Shown here in pieces: positions 36,773 to 45,571 of a DNA stretch of 64,000 nt. Made by a program: the position numbers and the translations under genes. This DNA is from Pseudomonadota bacterium (lineage in GTDB: Bacteria > Desulfobacterota > Desulfobacteria > Desulfobacterales > JAHIVH01), in NCBI GenBank assembly GCA_018816735.1, contig JAHIVH010000088.1, positions 62,001 to 126,000 of the forward strand. The letters run 5' to 3'. Numbering within the stretch: position 1 is the stretch's first letter; every line of letters starts with the position of its first letter. The notes under the pieces were generated by a model, which made no database searches, was not told the DNA's origin, and saw only the letters and a program-made list of their open reading frames with translations.

Positions 36773-38917
36773 TCAAACAGTCACCAGTGTTGTTCCCGGC
36801 TCTTTCAATGTAATCATCACATCAGCTACGGTTGCACCTTCTCCTTTTTTATAAACCAGAAGCGGATTGATATCGAGTTCCTTGATGATGGGGAAATCGA
36901 TCACAAGATTGGAAAGGCCTACCAGATTTTTTTCGATCGCCTCGAGATCCGCCAGGGGACGTCCTCTGAATCCGTTTAACATGGGGTAGCCTTTAATTGA
37001 GCGGATCATCCTTCTGGCATTATTTCTTCCGATAGGTGCCAGACGGAACGAGACATCCTTGAAGAGTTCTACAAAAATACCTCCCAGCCCGAACATGAGT
37101 GAATGACCCATCTGCCCTGGATTTCTGTTCACGCCGAGAATGACCTCTTCTCCCTTGGGGGCCATTTTCTGTACCAGAACACCCTCAATCACAGCCTCTT
37201 TCTTATATTCACGGGCACTCTTTACGATCTCCCTGAATGCGCTCTCAACACTCATTTGATCGGTAATATTCATTTTTACACCGTTTGCATCCGATTTATG
37301 AAGAATCTGAGGGGACACGATTTTCATTACAACGGGGTATCCGATCTTTTCAGCAATATCGACAGCCTCTTTTTCATTTTTGGCCACATCCATAGGCAAG
37401 GTATTGAATCCATAGCATTTCAGCAACTCTGATCCTTCCAGTTCATCCAGTATTTCCTTGCCTTCGGAAAGATGTTTATCAATAAGCTGCTTTGCTCTCT
37501 CCCGATCAAAAGTCAACTGATACTGGGGAAGGATTTTGCGGTTGAGCCATCTCGTGCCTTTATAAAGCGCGCCCAAGGCTGCTGCGGCATTCTCCGGGAA
37601 CGGGTAAACCGGGATTTTATTTGCCTGAAGAATTCTAACACCTTTGGAAACATCCACAACACCCATAAAACTGCAGGATATTGGTTTTTGAGAATGTTTG
37701 GCTATTTTTACAATAGCTTCTGCAGTTCCCAGCGCATCGGTCATGGACTGAGGGGTGAGGATAATCAATGCGCCATCCACCCCGTCATCGCTGATAACCG
37801 TGGCCAGGGTATTTTCATACCGGTCTTTTGCCGCATCTCCAATCACGTCAATGGGATTGTGAAAATTGGCTGTGGCCGGCAGATAACGATGAAGTTCTTC
37901 AATGGTTTTAGGGCTGAGTTTGGCAAGCTCCAGGCCGGATGTTATGGTCATGTCTGTGGCAATAATCCCCGGACCGCCGGCGTTTGTTACAATCGCCACG
38001 CGGTTGCCATGAAGTCTTTTTTTACAGGAAAACGCTTCGGAATAATCAAAAAGCTGATTGACGGATTCGCACCGGTATATTCCTGCTTCGGCAAAAATAG
38101 CGTCATAAACCGCATCTGATCCGGCAAGAGAACCGGTATGGGAGGCGGCTGCTGCCGCGCCTGCTGCAGACCGGCCTGATTTGATGGCAAGAACAGGCGT
38201 ATGATTATCGCCGGACGTAATCTGTTTGACCTCTTCTATAAACTCTTTTGTATCTCCCTGAAGTTCTTCCATGTAAATCATAACGACATCTGTGGCAGAA
38301 TCGTTATGGTAATATTTCAACAGGTCAAGCTCATCCACATCTGCCTTGTTTCCAATGGAAATAAATTTGGAAAATCCGAATCCCCTGTCTGCCGCAAAAT
38401 CAAGAACAGTGGTACATAGCGCCCCGCTTTGTGAGATAAATGAAATATTTCCGTGTGCGGGCATCCTTGCTGAGAAACTTGCATTCAGGGATACTTCCGG
38501 AGAAGGATTGATCACGCCAAGGCAGTTTGGCCCCACGACCCTGATATTCGCTTCCTTGCAGATCTCCTTGATCTGGTTTTCTATGATCAGCCCTTCACCA
38601 CCCACTTCCTTAAACCCTGCAGAGATGATGATAATCCCTTTCACGCCTTTTTTCACGCACTCCTTAATGGCAGAAAGGGCTACTTTTGGCGGCAGGATAA
38701 TCATGGCAAGATCGACCGGATCAGGAATATCAAGAATGCTATTATAGCATTTGACACTCAGGATTGAATTGGCGCCAGGATTGACGGGGAAAAGCGTTCC
38801 GGTGTAACCGTTTTGCAAAATATTGGCAAAAATATCATGACCGACCTTCCCCTTTGTTGATGACGCCCCCAGAACAGCAATTGATTTTGGTGAAAAAATG
38901 GCATCCAAACTGTCCAT
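36773..38917 (-). CDS. Acetate-CoA ligase (ADP-forming), fused alpha and beta subunits
   Basis: Converts acyl-CoA + ADP + Pi to acid + ATP + CoA, conserving energy in anaerobes; it can also run in reverse. 714 residues from ATG 38917 (AGGAG nine bases before); 49 codons of open frame upstream lack family similarity. Alpha part 1-460: CoA-binding domain (SIAVLGASSTKGKVGHDIF) and succinyl-CoA-ligase-like domain with the phosphohistidine in SHTGSLAGSD. Beta part 480-714: ATP-grasp (GYPVVMKIVSPQILHKSD). No GNAT domain, unlike Pat-type homologues. Substrate could be acetyl-CoA or a larger acyl-CoA. Coupled to the MFS-acyltransferase gene. Confidence 0.88.
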   Translation of the reverse strand: MDSLDAIFSPKSIAVLGASSTKGKVGHDIFANILQNGYTGTLFPVNPGANSILSVKCYNSILDIPDPVDLAMIILPPKVALSAIKECVKKGVKGIIIISAGFKEVGGEGLIIENQIKEICKEANIRVVGPNCLGVINPSPEVSLNASFSARMPAHGNISFISQSGALCTTVLDFAADRGFGFSKFISIGNKADVDELDLLKYYHNDSATDVVMIYMEELQGDTKEFIEEVKQITSGDNHTPVLAIKSGRSAAGAAAAASHTGSLAGSDAVYDAIFAEAGIYRCESVNQLFDYSEAFSCKKRLHGNRVAIVTNAGGPGIIATDMTITSGLELAKLSPKTIEELHRYLPATANFHNPIDVIGDAAKDRYENTLATVISDDGVDGALIILTPQSMTDALGTAEAIVKIAKHSQKPISCSFMGVVDVSKGVRILQANKIPVYPFPENAAAALGALYKGTRWLNRKILPQYQLTFDRERAKQLIDKHLSEGKEILDELEGSELLKCYGFNTLPMDVAKNEKEAVDIAEKIGYPVVMKIVSPQILHKSDANGVKMNITDQMSVESAFREIVKSAREYKKEAVIEGVLVQKMAPKGEEVILGVNRNPGQMGHSLMFGLGGIFVELFKDVSFRLAPIGRNNARRMIRSIKGYPMLNGFRGRPLADLEAIEKNLVGLSNLVIDFPIIKELDINPLLVYKKGEGATVADVMITLKEPGTTLVTV

Positions 38918-39008
38918 GATAATGTCTCCTTTAAATGTGTTTTTTAAAAAATCAGTATTACAATAATTAACTGTAGATTGGCAACTTAAAATGTGCGCTT
39001 CCTGATGT

Positions 39009-40310
39009 TTATGCCCGTAACCTGGTGAAGCCAAGGGTGAATGTCGTTCCTTCTCCAGGCGCACTTGTCACATCTATCCTGCCGCCATAAGACTCTACTA
39101 TTCGGTGGACAATGGACAGGCCTAGACCCACACCTTTTTTTTTGGTCGTATAGAAGGGATCAAAAATGGATTTTATGGTTTCGGGCGTCATCCCGCATCC
39201 ATTATCACTGATTTCGATATTAATATAATTCGAGGCCGCATAATCCATCTTAACCCCGATTTCTCCTGTTTGGGAAATAGCCTGCACAGCATTCATCAAA
39301 AGGTTCCATATGACCTGATGAAGATGACCCGGATCCATGGCAATCCAGATTCCGGGAACCAGATCACGCTTCAGTGTGGCCTTATCCTTGCACCCCGGAT
39401 CATTACTAAAAAGATCAAGTATCTCCTCCAGGGCCTTGTCAACTTTCAATGGCATAGGATTTCCGGCCTTGGGTCTTGCAAACATCAGAAAATCATTCAG
39501 AAGCGAACTTAATCGGCCTGCTTCGCGAAGAGCTATTTTCATCAACTTGTCACTGTCCGGGTGATAACTGGACTCTTCCCTCAAAAGCTGGATAGCCCCT
39601 GACAGGGACGCCAAAGGATTCTTAATCTCATGTGCCAGCCCTGCCGCCATTTCCCCCACCGCAGCCATTTTTTCTACACGTTGGACATTTGCCTCCATGG
39701 CGTTCAGTTCCTTTCTGGCCTTGATAATTTCTATGGCAAGCAGACTGCTTAGAATAGCCACGGCAAAACATGAAATCATTGTAAAAAGAATTTTATAAAA
39801 AACAAGGCTCCATACATATTCTGCGGCCAGAGAACCTGGCTCAAATCCAAATGGATTAAGAAAACCGTAATATTCAAGGTCTATCAGAATACCATATTGA
39901 ACACTGCACAAAGAGGCCATGACAAGGCTCCCTTTTTTTAAAAGGAGCATACTGCTGTATATAATAATCACAAAATAGAGAAACTGAAAAAAACTGAAAA
40001 ATCCTCCGGTAATATAAATGATAAGAGATACGATAAACGTGTCAATGATGATCTGGGCATAGGCAAGGGTGACATGCCCGTTTCCTTTGATATAAACAAG
40101 TGACAGCGCATACAGAAATGAAAGAAGAAATAGCCCTGTAATGCCCCATAAAAAAATGGCAAACTTTAGCTTGGTAGCGATACTTTGATTAATCTGAAAA
40201 AAAACAATCGCGATCAGTAACGGAAATGAGACAATTAACCTTAGTAATATTAACCATTTGATTCTATCACGAAGATCTTTTACTGATTTTTCTATTTTTG
40301 GAAAGATCAA
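39009..40310 (-). CDS. pilS: Membrane sensor histidine kinase, PilS-like
   Basis: 433 residues. Six membrane segments in residues 18-200, a short linker, then the dimerisation/phosphoacceptor helix AAVGEMAAGLAHEIKNPLASLSGAIQLL with the His, and an HATPase domain with N-box (WNLLMNAVQAI), G1 (DNGCGM) and G2 (GVGLGLSIV). This layout and the location next to pilC match PilS, which senses pilin in the membrane and phosphorylates PilR. No pilR follows; the next gene is a CoA ligase. Start TTG 40310 has GAGGG close upstream. Naming is by context and style, not proven. Confidence 0.75.
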   Translation of the reverse strand: MIFPKIEKSVKDLRDRIKWLILLRLIVSFPLLIAIVFFQINQSIATKLKFAIFLWGITGLFLLSFLYALSLVYIKGNGHVTLAYAQIIIDTFIVSLIIYITGGFFSFFQFLYFVIIIYSSMLLLKKGSLVMASLCSVQYGILIDLEYYGFLNPFGFEPGSLAAEYVWSLVFYKILFTMISCFAVAILSSLLAIEIIKARKELNAMEANVQRVEKMAAVGEMAAGLAHEIKNPLASLSGAIQLLREESSYHPDSDKLMKIALREAGRLSSLLNDFLMFARPKAGNPMPLKVDKALEEILDLFSNDPGCKDKATLKRDLVPGIWIAMDPGHLHQVIWNLLMNAVQAISQTGEIGVKMDYAASNYINIEISDNGCGMTPETIKSIFDPFYTTKKKGVGLGLSIVHRIVESYGGRIDVTSAPGEGTTFTLGFTRLRA

Positions 40311-40392
40311 TCAGCCCTCGATATGAAATCCGGCTTCACCATGGCGTCGCTTTCATGTATACAAGTATCTATATTGTTTATTTTGTTGCGGA

Positions 40393-41604
40393 TTATCCTC
40401 CAATGGCACCTGCCATTTTAAATATGGGCAGATACATGGATACCACAAGTCCGCCAATGACAACGCCCAAAAAAACAAGCATGAACGGTTCAATCATGGA
40501 CGTCAGATTATCCACAGCCTGATCCACCTCTTCATCATAGAACTCACCAATTTTTCCAAGCATGGTATCTAGCGCTCCGGTTGATTCACCTACCGCTATC
40601 ATTGAGCATACCATAGAGGGAAAAACACCGCTCTGTTCAAGCGGTTCCGCCATGGTCCGGCCCTCTGAAATAGCTGCCCGTACTCTATAAATGGCCTTTT
40701 CAACGGTTTTATTTCCGGATGTTTTTGCAACAATATCAAGAGCCTCCAGTATTGAGACCCCACTGGCCATCATTGTGCCCATGGTTGTGGTAAATTTGGC
40801 CACGGCTACTTTTCGCAAGAGCAGACCGAAAACCGGCGCTTTTAATATCAGGTCATCAAATATTTCCCGCCCTTTGGGCGTTTTTAAGAACCGTTTGAAT
40901 GAAAAAATGAACAGGCCTAGGCCAACAATAATATACATGATATGTCCCTTTATAAAATTGCTGGCACCCACAACCGCTTTTGTCATTGCCGGCAGATCGC
41001 TTCCTAATCCTGTAAACATTTCCTGAAAAACAGGAATAACAAAAACAAGAATCACGGAAACAACGATAGCAGCAATAATAAGCGTAATAATCGGATAAGT
41101 CATGGCTCCTTTGACCTGGGCCTTGAGTTTCGCCGCCTTTTCCATGTAAGATGACAGTCTTTGCAAAATGGTATCCAGAATACCGCCCGCTTCGCCTGCA
41201 GCAATCATGTTTACAAAAAGATCATCAAATTGTTCCGGAAACTTCTTTAAGGCATCGGCGAAGGTTTCACCGCTTTCAACCGAATCCTTGACACTTTTTA
41301 TAATTTTCTTAAAGGTGACATTTTCCTGTTGAGCGTGGAGGATATCAAGGCACTGGATAATGGGAAGACCGGCATCAATCATGGTCGAAAACTGCCTGCA
41401 GAAAATAATCACATCCTTTTCTGTCACTTTGGGTTGAAAAAGGCTGACATTTTCAAACAAATCCTTGGGCTTTTTCTTGACCTTGATGGGAGTGATCTTC
41501 TGGCGGTACAGATTTGCCTTGACGACATTCTCATCCGGCGCTTCCATCTCGCCTTTCCGGATTTCATTTTTTCTGTTTTTCCCCTCCCACAAATAAATTG
41601 GCAT
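40393..41604 (-). CDS. pilC: Type IV pilus inner-membrane platform protein PilC
   Basis: 403-residue polytopic GspF/PilC protein that couples the assembly ATPase to the pilin. Two repeated T2SSF domains (about 65-190 and 270-395) with membrane helices after each: FCRQFSTMIDAGLPIIQCLDIL in the first and FTTTMGTMMASGVSILEALDIV in the second, plus typical MIAVGESTGALDTMLGKIGEFYDEEVD. N-terminus MPIYLWEGKNRKNEIRKGEM is canonical. It is coupled on the same strand with the pilS-like gene 82 bases downstream; pilB and minor pilins lie more than 32 kb away. Confidence 0.9.
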   Translation of the reverse strand: MPIYLWEGKNRKNEIRKGEMEAPDENVVKANLYRQKITPIKVKKKPKDLFENVSLFQPKVTEKDVIIFCRQFSTMIDAGLPIIQCLDILHAQQENVTFKKIIKSVKDSVESGETFADALKKFPEQFDDLFVNMIAAGEAGGILDTILQRLSSYMEKAAKLKAQVKGAMTYPIITLIIAAIVVSVILVFVIPVFQEMFTGLGSDLPAMTKAVVGASNFIKGHIMYIIVGLGLFIFSFKRFLKTPKGREIFDDLILKAPVFGLLLRKVAVAKFTTTMGTMMASGVSILEALDIVAKTSGNKTVEKAIYRVRAAISEGRTMAEPLEQSGVFPSMVCSMIAVGESTGALDTMLGKIGEFYDEEVDQAVDNLTSMIEPFMLVFLGVVIGGLVVSMYLPIFKMAGAIGG

Positions 41605-41633
41605 AGCACCTCCTTATATAGTAGATAGATGTG

Positions 41634-42593
41634 TCAATCCTTTTTAATGATAAAAAATTCCCCTCTTGGCATTGAATTTTTTTCAACAATACCATGGTCA
41701 AGAAGCATGCAAATATGTTGCCAAACTTTTTTCTGATGAACACCCAGGGTCTGGGACAAATCTTCAAGTGTGGATGGCCTGCGTCTTATTGTAGCGAGAA
41801 TGCTTTTATCAAGCTCACCCTCATCTGCCTGACGCCCTTGAACAGGTTTCGTCTTGGAGATGGTCTCCGAATGGCCAAAGTAATCTTTTATCCGCTTTTG
41901 AGTCTGTTCATCAGCAGCCATTACCCATGACTCTGTCCCTGGCCGGTCCAGGATATTCAACTGCGTTTTGTCTGCCTGGATTCTTTCTATGAGCTTTTTG
42001 GTCTCTGACAGTTCATAGGTATTGTCATTGATACCCGGTACAATGAAAAATTCCATCCAAAGCTGATTTTTTCGTTCTTTTCCCAGTTGAACAAGTCCCT
42101 CTGACATGCGATCAAATTTGAGGCCCGGATGAGGTCTGTTCACTTTCTGAAATGTCTCTTCCGTTCCGGCATCAACAGAAGCAATAATCAAATCCGCATC
42201 CATGACTGCCTTCCGTACTTCTGGCAGATAAAAAAGCGTGCCGTTCGTAAGAAGAGCAATTTTATATTGAGAATAACCGGATTTCAAAAACCGGATGACA
42301 TCACCAATGCCACTATGCAACGTGGGCTCACCTGAACCTGAGAATGTGATATAATCCAGTTCAGGTGTTTTTTCTAAATAATCCTTTAATTCACCTATCA
42401 CATCTTTTGTCGGGACATATTCTTTTCTTGTTTTTACGAGATGGGTTGTTTTGCCACATTCACAATACACACAATTCAGGGTACAGGTTTTGTGAGGCAT
42501 AAGATCAACACCCAGTGACATCCCAAGGCGTCTTGAAGACACCGGACCAAAAATATATCGATATCCCTTAAGTATGCTGTCATCTGTTTTCAT
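41634..42593 (-). CDS. Radical SAM protein with C-terminal winged helix
   Basis: 319 residues. Radical SAM core with CxxxCxxC at CTLNCVYC (about 37-44) followed by another Cys pair ECG, glycine-rich SGSGEPTLHSGI, and IASVDAGTEETFQKVNRPH; this resembles the COG0731 (Fe-S oxidoreductase, wyosine-synthase-like) group. Residues about 245-319 look like a winged helix (LDKSILATIRRRPSTLEDLSQTLGVHQKKVWQHICMLLDHGIVEK), which would bind nucleic acid. Reaction unknown. It stands 30 bases upstream of pilC but no functional link is known. Start ATG 42593. Confidence 0.8.
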   Translation of the reverse strand: MKTDDSILKGYRYIFGPVSSRRLGMSLGVDLMPHKTCTLNCVYCECGKTTHLVKTRKEYVPTKDVIGELKDYLEKTPELDYITFSGSGEPTLHSGIGDVIRFLKSGYSQYKIALLTNGTLFYLPEVRKAVMDADLIIASVDAGTEETFQKVNRPHPGLKFDRMSEGLVQLGKERKNQLWMEFFIVPGINDNTYELSETKKLIERIQADKTQLNILDRPGTESWVMAADEQTQKRIKDYFGHSETISKTKPVQGRQADEGELDKSILATIRRRPSTLEDLSQTLGVHQKKVWQHICMLLDHGIVEKNSMPRGEFFIIKKD

Positions 42594-42878
42594 GTCAGTA
42601 TGAAACTGCGAACTTCTTTTTAAAAAGATTTGTCCAGTTTAAGGCGGTTTCTGATATTCCTTATCAAATCGTATTATTATTGACTATTTACCATACAAAT
42701 CCATGCACAACAACACTATTTAAACGATACCCACATTTTTGGCCATCCCGGATGCAACCAACCGGCATGTTTAATTTTCAGGTCATCCCTTTGATCTTGA
42801 TAAAGCGGTCTATGTGTGTATATCTTTACAATTCGATTTTTCCACACATCACATCATCAACATGAACAGGACCTGATA

Positions 42879-45560
42879 GTGGCAGAAGAAAAAAAAAACA
42901 GATCATCTGAAAACAATGGTGGCATTACCATCATTTCAACACATATCAATGCTGATTTTGACGGCATTGCATCCATGCTCGCCGCCCAGAAACTCTATCC
43001 GGGCGCACTTGTGGTTTTCCCGGGATCACAGGGAGCCAATCTCAAGAATTTTTTTATCAACTCCATGGCCTATCTGTTTAATATGGCCGATCTTGAAACC
43101 ATTGACCAAAAAAAAATAACCCGCCTTGTTCTTGTGGATACCCGGCAGTCAAACCGGATCGGTTTTCTATCTGATATCATCGAAAACAATACTATTGAAA
43201 TTCATATCTACGACCATCATCCCCAAAAAAGCACGGATATACAGGCAGACTTTCAGATTTGTGAAATAACCGGCTCCACAACCACGATTCTTTCAGGAAT
43301 TCTAAAGGAAAAAGGGATAGATATCTCTCCGGATGAGGCCACCATCATGTGTCTGGGTATTTATGAAGATACCGGATCATTTACATTTCCCTCAACAACG
43401 GAGAAAGATTTTGTCATGGCGGCCTTTCTGGTTTCCAAAGGAGCCAGCATCAGTACGATTTCGAACATGATCTCAAAGGAAATGAATCCTCAGCAGGTAG
43501 CACTTCTAAACGACCTGATCCAGGGTGCGGTCACGCACAAGGTGAGCGGCATCGATATCGTTGTGACAGTTGCATCAACGGATAAATACGTTCCGGATCT
43601 GGCCATGCTTGTCCAGAAAATGGTCAAAATGGAAAAAATTGACGTGATTTTTGCCATTGCCCGCATGGGAAACAAGGTATACATCGTCTCCCGAAGCAAT
43701 ATCTCCGATGTGGATGTCGGCGCGATCATGGCCCCTCTGGGCGGTGGCGGGCACCCGTATGCCGCCTCGGCAACCATCCGGGATAAAACCCTTGCCCAGA
43801 CCGAACAGCAACTGATCGTCTCCATTCAGGAACGCGTCAGACCCAGACGAAAAGCGAAAGACCTCATGTCATCCCCGGTCATCTTCACAAGCCAGGACAC
43901 ATCCTGTCAGGAAGCCAAGGAAATTCTCACCCGGTATAATATCAATGCCTTGCTGATTGTTGAAAAAACAGACGGCAAGGATCAGCCCGTAGGATATATT
44001 ACAAGGCAAGTTCTTGAAAAAGCAATTTTTCATGAGCTGGGGGGCATTCCTGTCAGTGAATACATGAACACGGAAATACTCACGTCCGACCCGGAAGCGG
44101 ATATTTTTGAAATTCAGGACAAGATTATCGATAACAAACAAAGACTTCTTCCTATCATTAACGGAGACAAAATTGTGGGAGTGGTCACCCGCACGGATCT
44201 TTTAAATACGCTCGTCCGGCAATCGATTAAAAATTCGGCTGAAGAATCTCTGGTGCCTTCCAAAAGCTCGGCTGCGAGAAAAAAAAATATCCTGAACTAC
44301 ATGAGAGAGAGACTGACGTCACAGATCATCGGTCTTCTCATGCAGATCGGAAGGATCGCCAGTGAAATAGGAATGACGGCCTATGTGGTGGGGGGGTTTG
44401 TAAGGGATCTCATGCTGTATCGGCCCAATGAAGATATCGACATTGTCATTGAAGGAGACGGTATCGCCTTTGCAAAAAAGTATGCCCACATGAGTGAAGC
44501 GCGTATTCATACGTATGAAAAATTCGGGACAGCCGTCATTATCCTGAAAGACGGATTCAAGATCGATGTGGCAACAGCGAGACTGGAATACTACAAATTT
44601 CCGGCAGCACTCCCCACAGTGGAAATGAGCTCGATCAAACTCGACCTTTTCCGGAGAGACTTCACCATAAACACCCTGGCCATCCAGTTAAACCCCGATC
44701 TGTTCGGCACGCTGATCGATTTTTTTGCCGCCCAGAGAGATCTGAAGGACAAGGCCATCCGGGTGATTCATAACCTGAGCTTTGTTGAGGATCCCACACG
44801 CGTATTCCGCGCGATCCGTTTTGAGCAGCGGTTTGATTTCACCATTGGCAAACTGACAGCCGGGCTTATCAGGAATGCGGTGAAAATGGATTTTTTCAAA
44901 CGGTTGAGTGGCGACAGGGTCTTTGCCGAACTGAAGCTGATACTTGAAGAAGAAAACCCGGTGTCAGCCATCAACCGGCTTGTGGATTATGATCTTTTAC
45001 AAGTCATCCATTCCAGCCTGGTATATGATAAAAATCTTTCTGCAACCCTTGAATCCGTGAACCGTGTGATGGCATGGCACGATCTTCTGTTTGTTGAAGA
45101 ACCGTATGAAAAATGGACGATTTATTTTATGGCGATCATCAGGAACGCCAACCGCCAGGCATCGGAGGAAATCTGCGAACGGCTGAAACTGCCTGCAAAA
45201 TTTCATCAACTGTTCTGCAGGAAACGGTTCCAGTCTGCCGGTTGTCTTTACTGGCTTGAAAAAAACCTGCCGGTTGATTCAAGCATGCTCTATAAAAGGC
45301 TTCGCATCTTCCAGGCCGAACTGATTCTGTACATGATGGCCACTGCCAAACAAAAAAAGGTCAAACGCGCCATTTCAAAATTTTACACGGAACTCCGGCA
45401 CATCAAAATAAGTGTAAACGGAAATGATCTAAGGGATCTCGGTGTCAAGGAGGGCCCGGTATACCGGCAGATTCTCCAGGCCGTTCTCGACCACAAGCTG
45501 AACGGCCATCTGAAATCGAAAAAGGATGAGCTGGAATTTCTGAAAAAATATCTGGCATGA
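42879..45560 (+). CDS. DHH-CBS-tRNA nucleotidyltransferase fusion (CCA/A-adding type)
   Basis: 893-residue multidomain protein. Residues 15-325: DHH/DHHA1 phosphoesterase (HINADFDGIASM at 22-33, DTRQSN, YDHH at 111-114, LGGGGHPYAASAT). Residues about 335-460: two CBS domains. Residues about 490-870: class II nucleotidyltransferase with YVVGGFVRDLM, catalytic EDIDIVIEGDG, RRDFTINTLA and EDPTRVFRAIRFE. Homologues in delta-proteobacteria and Aquifex add CCA or only the terminal A to tRNA 3' ends. GTG 42879 has AGGA seven bases before it and replaces the 5' GTG of the open frame. The DHH part could hydrolyse nanoRNA or a cyclic dinucleotide; CBS domains likely sense adenylates. Confidence 0.88.
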   Translation: MAEEKKNRSSENNGGITIISTHINADFDGIASMLAAQKLYPGALVVFPGSQGANLKNFFINSMAYLFNMADLETIDQKKITRLVLVDTRQSNRIGFLSDIIENNTIEIHIYDHHPQKSTDIQADFQICEITGSTTTILSGILKEKGIDISPDEATIMCLGIYEDTGSFTFPSTTEKDFVMAAFLVSKGASISTISNMISKEMNPQQVALLNDLIQGAVTHKVSGIDIVVTVASTDKYVPDLAMLVQKMVKMEKIDVIFAIARMGNKVYIVSRSNISDVDVGAIMAPLGGGGHPYAASATIRDKTLAQTEQQLIVSIQERVRPRRKAKDLMSSPVIFTSQDTSCQEAKEILTRYNINALLIVEKTDGKDQPVGYITRQVLEKAIFHELGGIPVSEYMNTEILTSDPEADIFEIQDKIIDNKQRLLPIINGDKIVGVVTRTDLLNTLVRQSIKNSAEESLVPSKSSAARKKNILNYMRERLTSQIIGLLMQIGRIASEIGMTAYVVGGFVRDLMLYRPNEDIDIVIEGDGIAFAKKYAHMSEARIHTYEKFGTAVIILKDGFKIDVATARLEYYKFPAALPTVEMSSIKLDLFRRDFTINTLAIQLNPDLFGTLIDFFAAQRDLKDKAIRVIHNLSFVEDPTRVFRAIRFEQRFDFTIGKLTAGLIRNAVKMDFFKRLSGDRVFAELKLILEEENPVSAINRLVDYDLLQVIHSSLVYDKNLSATLESVNRVMAWHDLLFVEEPYEKWTIYFMAIIRNANRQASEEICERLKLPAKFHQLFCRKRFQSAGCLYWLEKNLPVDSSMLYKRLRIFQAELILYMMATAKQKKVKRAISKFYTELRHIKISVNGNDLRDLGVKEGPVYRQILQAVLDHKLNGHLKSKKDELEFLKKYLA

Positions 45561-45571
45561 GCCTTAAAATT

